Source: an uncultured Desulfuromonas sp. (GTDB lineage: Bacteria; Desulfobacterota; Desulfuromonadia; Desulfuromonadales; Desulfuromonadaceae). Taken from it: a stretch of DNA of 64,000 nt. Within the stretch, counting starts at the first letter, position 1. Each line of letters opens with the position of its first letter. Where the stretch lies: contig NZ_OY781461.1 in NCBI RefSeq assembly GCF_963676955.1, forward strand, positions 258,001-322,000, read 5' to 3'. Of this stretch, positions 9,228 to 18,470 are shown in pieces. The notes beneath the pieces are model-generated. The model did not search any database. It worked only from the letters and a program-made list of their open reading frames with translations, and was not told where the DNA came from. The translations under genes were made by a program, and so were the position numbers.

Positions 9228-9668
9228 ATGATCGAAGACTACGCACAACTGATTCAAAAAGGGATCGCCGCCCTGAAACACAACAGCCCGGTTGAAGCTC
9301 TGATGCAATTTGAACAGGCCGACTCCCAACACAGCACCCCGTTATCGCGCTCATATCTGGCGTATTGCCTGTCAAAAGTCAAGGGCCAGCATCAACGAGC
9401 GATCTCTTTATGTCAAAGTGCCCTGCGCGATGAACCGCACAACAGCGCCCACTACCTGAACCTGGGACGCATCTATCTGAACGCCGATCGTAAAGGCCAG
9501 GCCATGCAGGTCTTTCGTCGCGGCATCAAAATGGGGCCGAATCCGGAGCTGCTTGAGGAACTGAAAAAATTTGACCGCCGCCAGCCGCCGGTCTTCAGCG
9601 CGTTGCCGAGGACCCATTTTTTGAATAAATTTTCCGGAAAGTTTCTCTCGTTCATCGGATTTCGTTAA
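9228..9668 (+). CDS. Small TPR-repeat protein
   Basis: This 146-aa protein contains about three tetratricopeptide-like helical repeats, for example SRSYLAYCLSKVKGQHQRAISLCQ split over two helices and YLNLGRIYLNADRKGQAMQVF, the canonical TPR spacing. It has no signal peptide. The C-terminal tail (from about residue 118) is basic and aromatic and leaves the repeat pattern. TPR units mediate protein contacts; the partner is unknown. It lies alone between the divergent pabB gene and a chemoreceptor gene 214 nt downstream. Confidence 0.75.
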   Translation: MIEDYAQLIQKGIAALKHNSPVEALMQFEQADSQHSTPLSRSYLAYCLSKVKGQHQRAISLCQSALRDEPHNSAHYLNLGRIYLNADRKGQAMQVFRRGIKMGPNPELLEELKKFDRRQPPVFSALPRTHFLNKFSGKFLSFIGFR

Positions 9669-9882
9669 AAGATTTGCAGACTTTACACCGTTTTTTTCAT
9701 GAATACTTAAACTGTTACTGCGTAAAAACAGCTATCTACAGCACAGACTGACTCAAAAAATCCTTTCCTGCCTCACTTCTGCTGTGCTAAAGTTCGCGTC
9801 AAAATTGAACGCACTGCCACCTAATAAACTGCGGCTCAACAATTAGGGTCAAAAGATTAATACACACCAAAGCGAGGCAACC

Positions 9883-11994
9883 ATGTCCATCCAGATTAAA
9901 CTTCTCGGTTCGTTCTTTATGATGGCCATTCTCTGTGCCCTCATTGGCGGGCTGGGCATTTACGGAATCAACGCAACCAACCACTCCCTCAATGATGTCA
10001 GCGATCTGCGTCTGCCCAGTGTCCGCAACATCGGCGTGATGCTGGAAAAACTCAATGCCATTAAAGCTGAAGAACGCACTCTGGCCATTCCGGACCTGTC
10101 CGTTGAACAGCGCCGTGATGCCATTGAATCCCTGCGCCAGCTGGATCGCGAACTTGATGAGGCCGTGCAGATCTATACCAATCTGGAAAAAACCGATCCA
10201 GAGATCAAGGCGTGGCAAGACGTTGAAAGCAGCCTGAAGCAGTGGCGTCTGCGCCAGACGGAAATGTTGCAGCTGTTTGAAAAAGTCAATCTGGATCACA
10301 TCGGGGCCTTGGGCCGCGACCTCAATCAGATGTTCATGGACCACTTTGAGTGGGTCAGTGCTCTCGGAGCTGCCATTGAGCATGAACAACGCTTTACCGG
10401 CCAGAAAGATCCGAAACAATGTAATTTCGGCAAATGGTTGATCACCTTTGAAACCAACAGCCCGGAGCTGCGCAAAGCCCTTAAAGAGATCATCCCCTCT
10501 CACGATGAATTGCATGATGTCGGTGCTGAAATTGACGGCTATATCGCAGAAGGCGATATCCTCGAAGCCTCGGAAACCTATACCCATATCGTCATGCCGA
10601 TTCTGTCGGTGATCAAAGACGAGTTTCTTGATGCCAGTAACATCGCCAAAGAGCAATCCGATCTGCTCAACCGGGCCACGGAAATTGCTCTGGGGGTTGA
10701 ACGGGATGCGTTACTGAAAGTCCATCACAGCTTGGATAATCTCAACACACTGAACAATCAATTGACCGATGCCACACGCCAACAGGCTTTGAGCAGCGCC
10801 AGTCGCAGTAAAACCATCTCCATCACGGCGATTGCCATTGGTGTGATCATGTCACTGGGCTTTGGTTTTATCACCTCACAGCGTCTGGCCAAGCCACTTA
10901 AAGATGCCGTAGTCATGATCGAGGAATTGCGGCACGGCCATCTCGACAAACGACTCAATGTTCGTGCGATGGACGAAGTGGGCAAAATGGCTCAGGCCAT
11001 GAACACCTTCTCCGACAATCTGAAGGAAGAAGTCATTGCGGCCATGGAACAACTGGCTCACGGCGACCTGACTTTTTCGATCTCCCCTTATGACGGCAAT
11101 GACCAGCTCCGCACGACGTTGAAACAAGTCGGTGCCGACTTGACCGACCTGATCACTCAGATCCAACAGGTTGCCAATCAGATCGGCAACGGTGCCATGC
11201 AGATCGCCAGTTCCAGCCAGTCTTTGTCCGAAGGAGCGACCCACCAGGCTGCGTCTTTGCAGGAGATCACCAGCTCCATGTCGCAAATGGCATCGCAGAC
11301 CCGTAACAATGCCGACAGCGCGACCACGGCCAGCGATCTGTCCAAAGCGGCACATCAGGCGGCTAATGACGGCATGAACCAGATGACGGCCATGAATCAG
11401 GCCATGGACGACATCAATGAGTCCGGCAAAAATATCGCCAATATCATCAAGGTCATTGACGAGATTGCCTTCCAGACCAACCTGCTGGCCCTGAACGCCG
11501 CCGTTGAAGCGGCACGTGCCGGTCAACACGGCAAGGGATTTGCCGTCGTTGCCGAAGAGGTGCGCAACCTGGCAGCACGCAGTGCCAAAGCCGCTCAGGA
11601 AACCTCCAGCCTGATTGAAAACTCGGTCAGCAAAGCCCGGCACGGTCAAGATGTGGCGGAAAAAACCTCTGAAGCCCTGACGGAGATCGTCACCCGCATC
11701 GAAAAGGTCACCGACCTGGTCGGCGAAATCGCCCTTGCGTCCCAGGAGCAGGCCTCCGGAATCGACCAGATCAACCAGGGCCTCAGCCAGATCGACCGAG
11801 TGACTCAGCAGAATACCGCCAGTTCAGAAGAGAGCGCCTCAGCCTCGGACGAGCTGTCCGGCCAGGCCAACACCTTGCGCCAACTGCTCAGCCGCTTCCA
11901 GATCAATCCGGGCAGCACCCGGCAGATCAGTGCCAATCCGGCACCCATGATCGGCTATAGCGAAGACGAGGAAGACGACATGTTCGAACTTTGA
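9883..11994 (+). CDS. Methyl-accepting chemotaxis protein with 4-helix-bundle and CZB zinc-binding domains
   Basis: A 703-aa chemoreceptor. A membrane segment at about 8-28 is followed by a four-helix-bundle type ligand region, then a CZB (chemoreceptor zinc-binding) domain with all four expected ligands: His154 (DHFEWV), Cys180 (CNFGKW), His207 and His211 (SHDELH). A second membrane segment (about 309-335), two HAMP-like units, and the signalling domain with [18 protein letters not shown] follow. There is no C-terminal CheR-docking pentapeptide; the protein ends DDMFEL. Because the CZB domain lies between the two membrane segments it is predicted to be periplasmic. AAGCGAGGC provides the ribosome binding site, and a strong terminator follows. 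Confidence 0.93.
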   Translation: MSIQIKLLGSFFMMAILCALIGGLGIYGINATNHSLNDVSDLRLPSVRNIGVMLEKLNAIKAEERTLAIPDLSVEQRRDAIESLRQLDRELDEAVQIYTNLEKTDPEIKAWQDVESSLKQWRLRQTEMLQLFEKVNLDHIGALGRDLNQMFMDHFEWVSALGAAIEHEQRFTGQKDPKQCNFGKWLITFETNSPELRKALKEIIPSHDELHDVGAEIDGYIAEGDILEASETYTHIVMPILSVIKDEFLDASNIAKEQSDLLNRATEIALGVERDALLKVHHSLDNLNTLNNQLTDATRQQALSSASRSKTISITAIAIGVIMSLGFGFITSQRLAKPLKDAVVMIEELRHGHLDKRLNVRAMDEVGKMAQAMNTFSDNLKEEVIAAMEQLAHGDLTFSISPYDGNDQLRTTLKQVGADLTDLITQIQQVANQIGNGAMQIASSSQSLSEGATHQAASLQEITSSMSQMASQTRNNADSATTASDLSKAAHQAANDGMNQMTAMNQAMDDINESGKNIANIIKVIDEIAFQTNLLALNAAVEAARAGQHGKGFAVVAEEVRNLAARSAKAAQETSSLIENSVSKARHGQDVAEKTSEALTEIVTRIEKVTDLVGEIALASQEQASGIDQINQGLSQIDRVTQQNTASSEESASASDELSGQANTLRQLLSRFQINPGSTRQISANPAPMIGYSEDEEDDMFEL

Positions 11995-12021
11995 CAAACG
12001 ATTCCATCTCTGATATTGAGA

Positions 12022-12059
12022 CAGGTCTTTCCAAGGTTTGGAAAGACCTGTTTTTTTTC
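12022..12059 (+). terminator. Intrinsic terminator of the CZB chemoreceptor gene
   Basis: An 11-bp perfect stem CAGGTCTTTCC/GGAAAGACCTG with a 7-nt loop is followed by eight T. It shows that the MATE gene downstream must start after this point. Confidence 0.93.
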
Positions 12060-12085
12060 GCCCTGTCGAGGAATTGAGAACCATC

Positions 12086-13462
12086 ATGCTGTTTGCCCCG
12101 CGGCGCTTTCGCCTGTTCAACGCTGAACTGCTCACCCTGACCCGGTTAAGCGTGCCCCTGATTCTGGCACAACTGGCTCAATCAAGCATGGGCTTTGTCG
12201 ACACCATGATGGCCGGACGTGTCAGCCCGGACGATCTGGCTGCCGTGGCCATCGGTTCGAGCATCTGGTTTCCGGTGCTGCTGTTTCTGCTCGGCATTCT
12301 CAGTGCCCTGACCCCCATGGTGTCTCAAGCTCACGGAGCCAAACACCACACGGATATTGACCGCCTCATTCCTCAAGGCATCTACCTCGGTTTTCTGCTC
12401 GGCCTAGGTGGCGCCTTGCTGCTGCGCCATGTGGAACCGGTGCTCGGCCTGTTCCAGGTCGATGCCTCCCTGACACCGCTGGTCACCCGCTACCTGGCCG
12501 GGGTATCCTGGGGATTTCCCGGCATCGGCGTTTGTTTCGCCTTGCGCTATTGCAGTGAAGGCCTGTCCCTGACCCGACCGGGTATGATTGTCAGTTTTTT
12601 CGGCCTCGGTATCAACATCGTCGCCGACTATCTGCTGGTTTTCGGTGCCTTTGGCCTGCCCGCCCTCGGCGGTGTCGGTTGCGGACCGGCCACGGCGCTG
12701 ACCATGTGGAGCATGTGTTTCGGTATGGTGGTCATCTTCTGGCGCCATGGCGAATTGCGTCGCTACAATGTCATGGCGTGGAAAAAGCCCTTCCAACGCG
12801 ACATCCAGAAACACCTGCTGACTCTGGGATTACCCATCGGCAGTGGTCTGTTTATCGAGTGCAGCGTCTTTGCCATGATTGCCATCCTGCTGGCGCGCTT
12901 TGGTGCACAAAGCGTTGCCGCCCATCAGATTGCGCTCAATTTCGCGTCAATGCTGTTTATGATTCCGTTGAGCATCGCCACAGCCATTTCCGTGCGCATC
13001 GGCTTCACCGTTGGCCGACAGCGAGCGGCGCACACCCGGCGTGCGGCACGGGTCGGCGTAGTGGCCACCTTGTGCCTGGCCCTGATCAGCGCAACCATCA
13101 TTGCCCTGTTTCCGCAAAGCTGTGTGGCTATTTATACCAGTGACGCACAGTTGCGCGATGCCGCGGCCGCGCTGCTGATCTATGCCGCGATTTTCCAGAT
13201 TCCCGATGCCGCTCAGGTCAGCTGTGCCGGGGCGCTACGCGGTTTTAAAGACACGCGCATACCGATGCTGCTGCAGATTCTCTCTTACTGGGGTATTGCC
13301 CTGCCCATCGGCAGCTACCTCGGCTTAACCCTGAATTGGGGCGCACGGGGATTCTGGATTGGCCTGATCTGCGGTTTGAGCAGTGCGGCGGTGTTGCTGC
13401 TGTGGCGGTTGCGGGTGATGTTGCGACGCACCTCTGCGATTCAGCAAAGCCGAGTGGAGTAG
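12086..13462 (+). CDS. MATE family multidrug/Na+ efflux transporter (NorM-like)
   Basis: The protein (458 aa) has about twelve membrane segments arranged as two six-helix halves, typical of MATE antiporters, which export cationic drugs and other compounds using Na+ or H+ gradients. N-terminal LSVPLILAQLAQSSMGFVDT and central GLPIGSGLFIECSVF fit the duplicated MATE signature. An in-frame ATG at 12038 lies inside the preceding terminator hairpin, so I take ATG 12086, with GAGGAA upstream. Nearest functional comparison is NorM. The substrate is unknown. Confidence 0.9.
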   Translation: MLFAPRRFRLFNAELLTLTRLSVPLILAQLAQSSMGFVDTMMAGRVSPDDLAAVAIGSSIWFPVLLFLLGILSALTPMVSQAHGAKHHTDIDRLIPQGIYLGFLLGLGGALLLRHVEPVLGLFQVDASLTPLVTRYLAGVSWGFPGIGVCFALRYCSEGLSLTRPGMIVSFFGLGINIVADYLLVFGAFGLPALGGVGCGPATALTMWSMCFGMVVIFWRHGELRRYNVMAWKKPFQRDIQKHLLTLGLPIGSGLFIECSVFAMIAILLARFGAQSVAAHQIALNFASMLFMIPLSIATAISVRIGFTVGRQRAAHTRRAARVGVVATLCLALISATIIALFPQSCVAIYTSDAQLRDAAAALLIYAAIFQIPDAAQVSCAGALRGFKDTRIPMLLQILSYWGIALPIGSYLGLTLNWGARGFWIGLICGLSSAAVLLLWRLRVMLRRTSAIQQSRVE

Positions 13463-13646
13463 CACTTTTCAGGCTTAGCAGACAAGCTCCCCGGTTCAGC
13501 AGCAGCGAGCGTAATGATCTTCACCGCGACTCTTGCCAACAACGTCATAGAAAAAAATTCCCCAACCCCGCCCAGTTAAACACCATAACTCACTGGATTC
13601 AAACAACACGCTACCATCATTCTAGATAAATCTAATCATTTATCAT

Positions 13647-13675
13647 TTGACAATGTGCGACGAAAAGCGTACTGA
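13647..13675 (+). promoter_or_regulatory. Probable promoter of the TetR-RND efflux operon
   Basis: TTGACA (13647-13652), a 17-nt spacer, then TACTGA as a weak -10 (13670-13675). The -10 adjoins the palindromic operator, which suits repression by blocking polymerase. Confidence 0.55.
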
Positions 13676-13692
13676 CTGAGCGGTCACTCAGT
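13675..13692 (+). promoter_or_regulatory. Palindromic operator, probably for the adjacent TetR regulator
   Basis: The sequence ACTGAG-N6-CTCAGT is a perfect inverted repeat 17 nt before the tetR start codon. Its core TGAGCGGTCA resembles the palindromes bound by AcrR/TetR-type repressors. It overlaps the -10 region and lies just ahead of the ribosome binding site TTTGGAG. Confidence 0.6.
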
Positions 13693-13708
13693 TTTTTTTG
13701 GAGTTCCT

Positions 13709-14305
13709 ATGAAATGCAAAAAAGATCAAATTATTGAAGCTGCGGTCGATCTCTTTTCAGAGCAGGGCTTTGCCGAGACTTCGACGGCGGAGATTGCCTC
13801 CCGCTCTAATGTCGCCCAAGGCACGTTATTCTATCATTTCAAAAGCAAGGAGGGCATCCTCCTCGAAGTGATGCGCCAGTTGCTCGAGGAAACCACAGCG
13901 AATTACCACACCATTGATCAAAGCTGTAACACCGGCATCCAATGTATCGAAACGTTACTGCGGAACGATCTGGCCATCGTCAAAAAACACAACAAAGAGG
14001 TCAAAACCCTGATCCGCGACATGTCGAGAAAAGTGCATGAGTCTGGCGACCCCTGTTACGATCTGATTCATGATTTTGTCAGTTACAAAATCAGCCTGTT
14101 ATGCAAATTTCTCCGTCAGGGCATAGAAGATGGCAGCATTCGTGACGTTCCTGTCGAAGAGACTGCCTGGTTTCTCGATGCCGCTTTCTACGGCATTATG
14201 CACATTCGCCTGCTAAAGAATTTCCCTCTTCCGCCACTGGATGACAATGCGATACAGCTCTGTCTGGCCGCACTTTCGCCCCTTTCAACGGCTCAAACAT
14301 CATGA
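13709..14305 (+). CDS. TetR/AcrR family transcriptional regulator
   Basis: The 198-aa protein begins with the TetR helix-turn-helix (about 7-52): IIEAAVDLFSEQGFAETS then TAEIASRSNVAQGTLFYHF and K, followed by an all-helical ligand-binding domain. It heads an operon: its stop codon overlaps or nearly abuts the membrane fusion protein gene, and the RND pump and outer-membrane factor genes follow. It is most likely the local, autoregulated repressor of this pump, relieved by a pump substrate. Several Cys residues in the ligand domain (CNTGIQC, DPCYD, CKF) could make it respond to thiol-reactive compounds or metals, but that is inference. Confidence 0.9.
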   Translation: MKCKKDQIIEAAVDLFSEQGFAETSTAEIASRSNVAQGTLFYHFKSKEGILLEVMRQLLEETTANYHTIDQSCNTGIQCIETLLRNDLAIVKKHNKEVKTLIRDMSRKVHESGDPCYDLIHDFVSYKISLLCKFLRQGIEDGSIRDVPVEETAWFLDAAFYGIMHIRLLKNFPLPPLDDNAIQLCLAALSPLSTAQTS

Positions 14306-14313
14306 GGTATTCC

Positions 14314-15363
14314 ATGCGTTACATTGTTTCATTACTGCTTGTCATCATCACGGCAGGTCCGATCTGGGCTCAACAGCAACAACAAGCCGCTCTGGTCAAA
14401 ACCGAGCAACTGGCTGCAACAACCGCGGCACCGACCAAGACCTTTATCGGCACCCTCTACTTCGATCGCATCAGCCAACTGTCCAGCGAAGTTAACGGCC
14501 GCATCGACAAAGTCCTGTTCCGCGAAGGTGACATCGTCAAAAAAGGCCAGCCTCTGGTGGCGTTGAATACCGACTTTATCCGTAAAGAGATTGACCGCAT
14601 CACCGCGATGATCGATCTGACCCAGGCGCAACTTGACCATGCACAAAAAGATCTGAAGCGTTATGAAGAACTGCTGGAAAAACAGGCTACCAGCGCGACA
14701 GCCTACGACCAGCTGTTTTATTCCGTGGCCGAGATCAAAGCACAGAAAGCCGCTTACGAAGCAGAATTGGCCTCCGCCCGCCTGCAGTTGAACAAGAGCA
14801 TCATCCCGGCACCATTCGCCGCCCGTGTTCTGGATAAGAACGTCGATGTCGGCAACTGGATCACCTCAGGCAGCGCCATCGCCCGTCTCGGAGCTTTGAG
14901 CGATATTTACCTGCAGGTTCCGGTCAGTGAAAAACTGCTGCCGTTCAGTCATGAAGGTGAACAAATTGCCGTGAAAATGACCGCCACCGGCGAACATCTT
15001 ACCGGCATCCATCACGGATTCCGTCCGGCAGCGGATGCTCAGACCAAAAATCTGTTTGTTCGCATCAAGTTGGCGGATTACAACAATCCATTCGAATTCA
15101 TGTCCGCGGAAGCAACGCTGCCCATCGCCGACAAATCGGATCAGTTGCTGGTGCCGCGCGATGCGCTGGTGACCTTTAACGGCCAACAGTTTTTCTACAC
15201 GATCAAGGACGGCAAAGCAGCTCTGGTTCCTGTGCAGGTGATCGGCTTCAGTGGCGACAAGGCGTCGATCCAAAGTCCCCATGCCCAGCCGGGTATGCCG
15301 GTTGTTGTCGAAGGCAATGAGCGTCTGCGGCCTGACCAGCCCGTGAACGTTGTTGAGGAGTAA
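14314..15363 (+). CDS. RND efflux periplasmic adaptor (membrane fusion protein)
   Basis: About 349 aa. A signal peptide ends near IWAQQQQQ. The order of domains is the usual one for HlyD/AcrA adaptors: a split lipoyl/barrel-sandwich half (NGRIDKVLFREGDIVKKGQPLV), an alpha hairpin (about 85-150, QAQLDHAQKDLKRYEELL), the returning lipoyl half (IIPAPFAARVLDKNVDVGNW), a beta-barrel and a membrane-proximal domain. The adaptor bridges the inner-membrane pump and the outer-membrane channel. I prefer ATG 14314, which has GAGG six nucleotides upstream; an ATG at 14302 overlaps the tetR stop codon (ATGA) and would add four residues. There is no lipobox. Confidence 0.92.
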   Translation: MRYIVSLLLVIITAGPIWAQQQQQAALVKTEQLAATTAAPTKTFIGTLYFDRISQLSSEVNGRIDKVLFREGDIVKKGQPLVALNTDFIRKEIDRITAMIDLTQAQLDHAQKDLKRYEELLEKQATSATAYDQLFYSVAEIKAQKAAYEAELASARLQLNKSIIPAPFAARVLDKNVDVGNWITSGSAIARLGALSDIYLQVPVSEKLLPFSHEGEQIAVKMTATGEHLTGIHHGFRPAADAQTKNLFVRIKLADYNNPFEFMSAEATLPIADKSDQLLVPRDALVTFNGQQFFYTIKDGKAALVPVQVIGFSGDKASIQSPHAQPGMPVVVEGNERLRPDQPVNVVEE

Positions 15364-15365
15364 CC

Positions 15366-18300
15366 ATGAGCGTTCTTCATTACAGCATCAAAAAACCGGT
15401 TTCCGTGGCGGTGTTTGTCATCATGATCCTCATGTTCGGCATCATCGGCCTCAACAAGCTGCCGGTGCAGTTGACCCCGGATGTGGAACTGCCGGAAATC
15501 ACCGTCACCACCACCTGGCCGGGAGCCACGCCGTACGATATTGAACAGGAGATCATCGAAGACCAGGAGGATGCCCTCAAGGGTTTGCAGAACCTGATCA
15601 GCCTGGAGAGCTCGAGTTACAACAACTACGGCACCATCAGCCTGGTGTTCAAGGTCGGCGTGGATATCGACACCGCCCTGCTGCGTGTTGCCAACAAGCT
15701 CGATGAGGTGGGTGATTATCCGGAAAACGTCGATAAACCGATCATTGATGCCGCCGGCGCCAACAGCTCACCGGTCATCTGGCTGTTGCTGAAGACTCTG
15801 CCCGGCAACGAGCGCCCCATTGACGAATACCGCACCTTTTACGACAACGAAATTGAACAACACCTGGAACGGATCGACGGTGTCGGCTCGCTGTTTGATG
15901 GTGGTGGGACGGAAAAAGAGCTGCAGGTGGTGGTGGATCGCGAAAAACTGGCTCGGCATAATATCACCATCAACCAGGTGATTACTTCACTGCAACAGGC
16001 CAACGAAAACACCTCGGCCGGCAACCTGAGTATCGGCAAAAAAGACTACCGGATTCGCACCGTCAGTCGTTTTCAACAAGAGAGTGAGCCCCTCGACGTG
16101 GTGCTGGTCGATGACGGCATCAAACGGGTTTACCTGCGTGACGTCGCCACCACCCAGGTCGGCTATGAAAAACGCACCTTTGCCGTTCAATCCAACGGTG
16201 AGCCGTGCATGGTTGTCGGTATTCGCAAGGAAAAAGGCGCCAACGTTATTGACCTGGTTAATCGCGCTCACCAAACCGTTGACGAACTCAACGCCGGTTT
16301 GCTGGCTGAAAACGGTCTGTTTTTCGACTGGGTCTACGATCAGACCCCGTACATCAATACGGCGATCAAAATCGTCAAGCAGAACGCCCTGATCGGCGGG
16401 TTGCTGGCCATTGTCGTTTTGCTGGTATTTCTGCGTAGCGTGTCGGGAACGGCGATTACCGCCATCGCCATCCCGGTGTCGGTCATCGGCACGTTTATCT
16501 CGTTATGGGTCTTTCACCGCAATCTCAATGTCGTCAGTCTCGCCGGTATCTCGTTTGCCATCGGCATGCTGGTCGACAGCGCCATTGTCGTACTGGAAAA
16601 CATCGACCGCCACCGCCAGATGGGCAAAAAGGCGTTTAATGCCACTTACGATGGTGCCTCAGAAGTATTCGGTGCGGTTCTCGCCTCTACGGCAACAACC
16701 GTTGCCGTGTTTCTGCCGGTTATCTTTATTGAACAGGAAGCCGGACAACTATTCCGCGATATTGCCATTGCCATCACCTTTGCCATTCTACTCAGCATGA
16801 TTGTATCACTGGTGGTGATCCCCTGTCTGGCCAACCTGGTCTATGGACGACGACCGGTCATCCAGCAGAAAAGTGATCGCATCGGTCGTTTTGGTCAACG
16901 TTTTGTCAATGCCATTACGCGCATTTCCGACCTGTCCCTGACATCGGTGGCCAGCCGGATTGCCACCGTCACCTTGTTGACCTGCACCGCAGCCTTGCTG
17001 GTCTGGGCATTATTACCCAAATCGGAATACCTGCCGCAGGGCAACCGCAACCTGATCATGAATATCCTCATTCCGCCGCCAGGACTGTCGGTGGAAAAGC
17101 GCGAGTCCATCGGCCAATACGTCTACCAGCAGGTGGAGCCGTATGTCAAAGAGGATGGCAAAGACGGCGTCCCACAAATCAAAGATACGTTCTTTGTCGC
17201 TACTCCGGACCTCAATATCATGGGATCGATGAGTACCCATGAAACCGAGGCCCGCGGTATGATGCCGCTGATGACGCGCGTGATGAATTCCATCCCCGAC
17301 ATGATCGGCGTCAGTCTGCAGGCTGGTATTTTTGAAAGTGACATCGGTGAAGGACGCGCGGTGGAAGTCAACATCACCGGCACCCAGCTGGCAACGCTGG
17401 TCAACGCCGGACGAATGTTGTACGGTGCCATCAGCCAGGCCATCCCCCAGTCGCAGATTCGTCCGGTTCCCTCGCTGGAAATCAGCTATCCGGAAGTGAG
17501 CATTGTGCCGGACAAAAAGAAACTGGTGGCCAACGGCCTCACCGAAACCGAACTGGGTGAATACGTCGATGTGCTGATGGACGGTCGCCAGATCAGCGAC
17601 TACATGCCCGACGGCACCCGCAAGATTGACCTGGTGGTTAAAGCCAGCGATGCCGAAGTGCGCAGTCCAGAAGATATTCTCAACAGCACCATTGTCAACC
17701 GCTATGGCGAGTTGATCCGTGTCGGCGACATTGCTCGCGCCGACTATGAGCAGGGCATGACGCAGATCAACCATTACGAGCGCCGCCGCAACATTACCTT
17801 GCAGGTTACCCCTTCCGAGGATATTCCGCTGCAACAGGCCACGGAAACCATTGAAGGTGTCGTCGCCCAACTACGTGAGGCCGGCAAACTGGACGGCACC
17901 CAGATCTTTATCGGTGGTAACGCCGACAAGCTGGTGGAAACACGCGAGGCTCTGCAGTGGAACCTGCTCCTGGCCCTGGTGATTACCTACCTGCTGATGG
18001 CGGTGCTGTTCGAGAACTTCTTCTATCCGTTGATCATCATGTTCAGTGTGCCGCTGGCAGCGGCGGGCGGTTTTATCGGTCTCAAGGCGGTTAACCTGCT
18101 TGTTGCGCCACAGGGATTTGACATTTTGACCATGCTCGGCTTTATTATCCTCATCGGTACCGTGGTCAACAACGCCATCCTCATTGTCCATCAATCGTTG
18201 AACAATGTGCGTTTTGAAGGGTTGCAAGGCATTAAAGCCATTCAGGAATCGGTTCGCACCCGGATTCGGCCGATCTTCATGAGTACCACCACCAGCCTGT

Positions 18301-18470
18301 TCGGTCTGTTGCCGCTGGTGCTGTCCACCGGAGCGGGGAGTGAGCTTTATCGTGGTATCGGTAGCGTATTGCTCGGTGGCCTGTTGATCTCGACGGTGTT
18401 TACCCTGTTTGTTATCCCGGCTTTGCTGGCTTTCTTTATTCATCGCGAAAGGCCTGAAAATGTGGAATAA
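15366..18470 (+). CDS. RND family inner-membrane efflux pump
   Basis: The 1034-residue protein is full length for an AcrB/MexB-type hydrophobe/amphiphile exporter: a first membrane helix, a large periplasmic porter domain, six helices, a second periplasmic domain and final helices. Helix 4 contains GMLVDSAIVVLENIDRH, in which an acidic residue contributes to proton relay. It exports small molecules by proton antiport together with the adaptor upstream and the outer-membrane factor downstream. It starts two nucleotides after the adaptor stop codon, with GAGGAG as ribosome binding site. The substrate class cannot be deduced; the absence of heavy-metal motifs favours organic compounds. Confidence 0.95.
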   Translation: MSVLHYSIKKPVSVAVFVIMILMFGIIGLNKLPVQLTPDVELPEITVTTTWPGATPYDIEQEIIEDQEDALKGLQNLISLESSSYNNYGTISLVFKVGVDIDTALLRVANKLDEVGDYPENVDKPIIDAAGANSSPVIWLLLKTLPGNERPIDEYRTFYDNEIEQHLERIDGVGSLFDGGGTEKELQVVVDREKLARHNITINQVITSLQQANENTSAGNLSIGKKDYRIRTVSRFQQESEPLDVVLVDDGIKRVYLRDVATTQVGYEKRTFAVQSNGEPCMVVGIRKEKGANVIDLVNRAHQTVDELNAGLLAENGLFFDWVYDQTPYINTAIKIVKQNALIGGLLAIVVLLVFLRSVSGTAITAIAIPVSVIGTFISLWVFHRNLNVVSLAGISFAIGMLVDSAIVVLENIDRHRQMGKKAFNATYDGASEVFGAVLASTATTVAVFLPVIFIEQEAGQLFRDIAIAITFAILLSMIVSLVVIPCLANLVYGRRPVIQQKSDRIGRFGQRFVNAITRISDLSLTSVASRIATVTLLTCTAALLVWALLPKSEYLPQGNRNLIMNILIPPPGLSVEKRESIGQYVYQQVEPYVKEDGKDGVPQIKDTFFVATPDLNIMGSMSTHETEARGMMPLMTRVMNSIPDMIGVSLQAGIFESDIGEGRAVEVNITGTQLATLVNAGRMLYGAISQAIPQSQIRPVPSLEISYPEVSIVPDKKKLVANGLTETELGEYVDVLMDGRQISDYMPDGTRKIDLVVKASDAEVRSPEDILNSTIVNRYGELIRVGDIARADYEQGMTQINHYERRRNITLQVTPSEDIPLQQATETIEGVVAQLREAGKLDGTQIFIGGNADKLVETREALQWNLLLALVITYLLMAVLFENFFYPLIIMFSVPLAAAGGFIGLKAVNLLVAPQGFDILTMLGFIILIGTVVNNAILIVHQSLNNVRFEGLQGIKAIQESVRTRIRPIFMSTTTSLFGLLPLVLSTGAGSELYRGIGSVLLGGLLISTVFTLFVIPALLAFFIHRERPENVE

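Noticed and set aside
9788-9814. TAAAGTTC with a downstream segment at 11 nt before the CZB chemoreceptor gene, as a flagellar sigma-28 promoter.
   Set aside because: The -10 half (GAACGCAC) does not match GCCGATAA.
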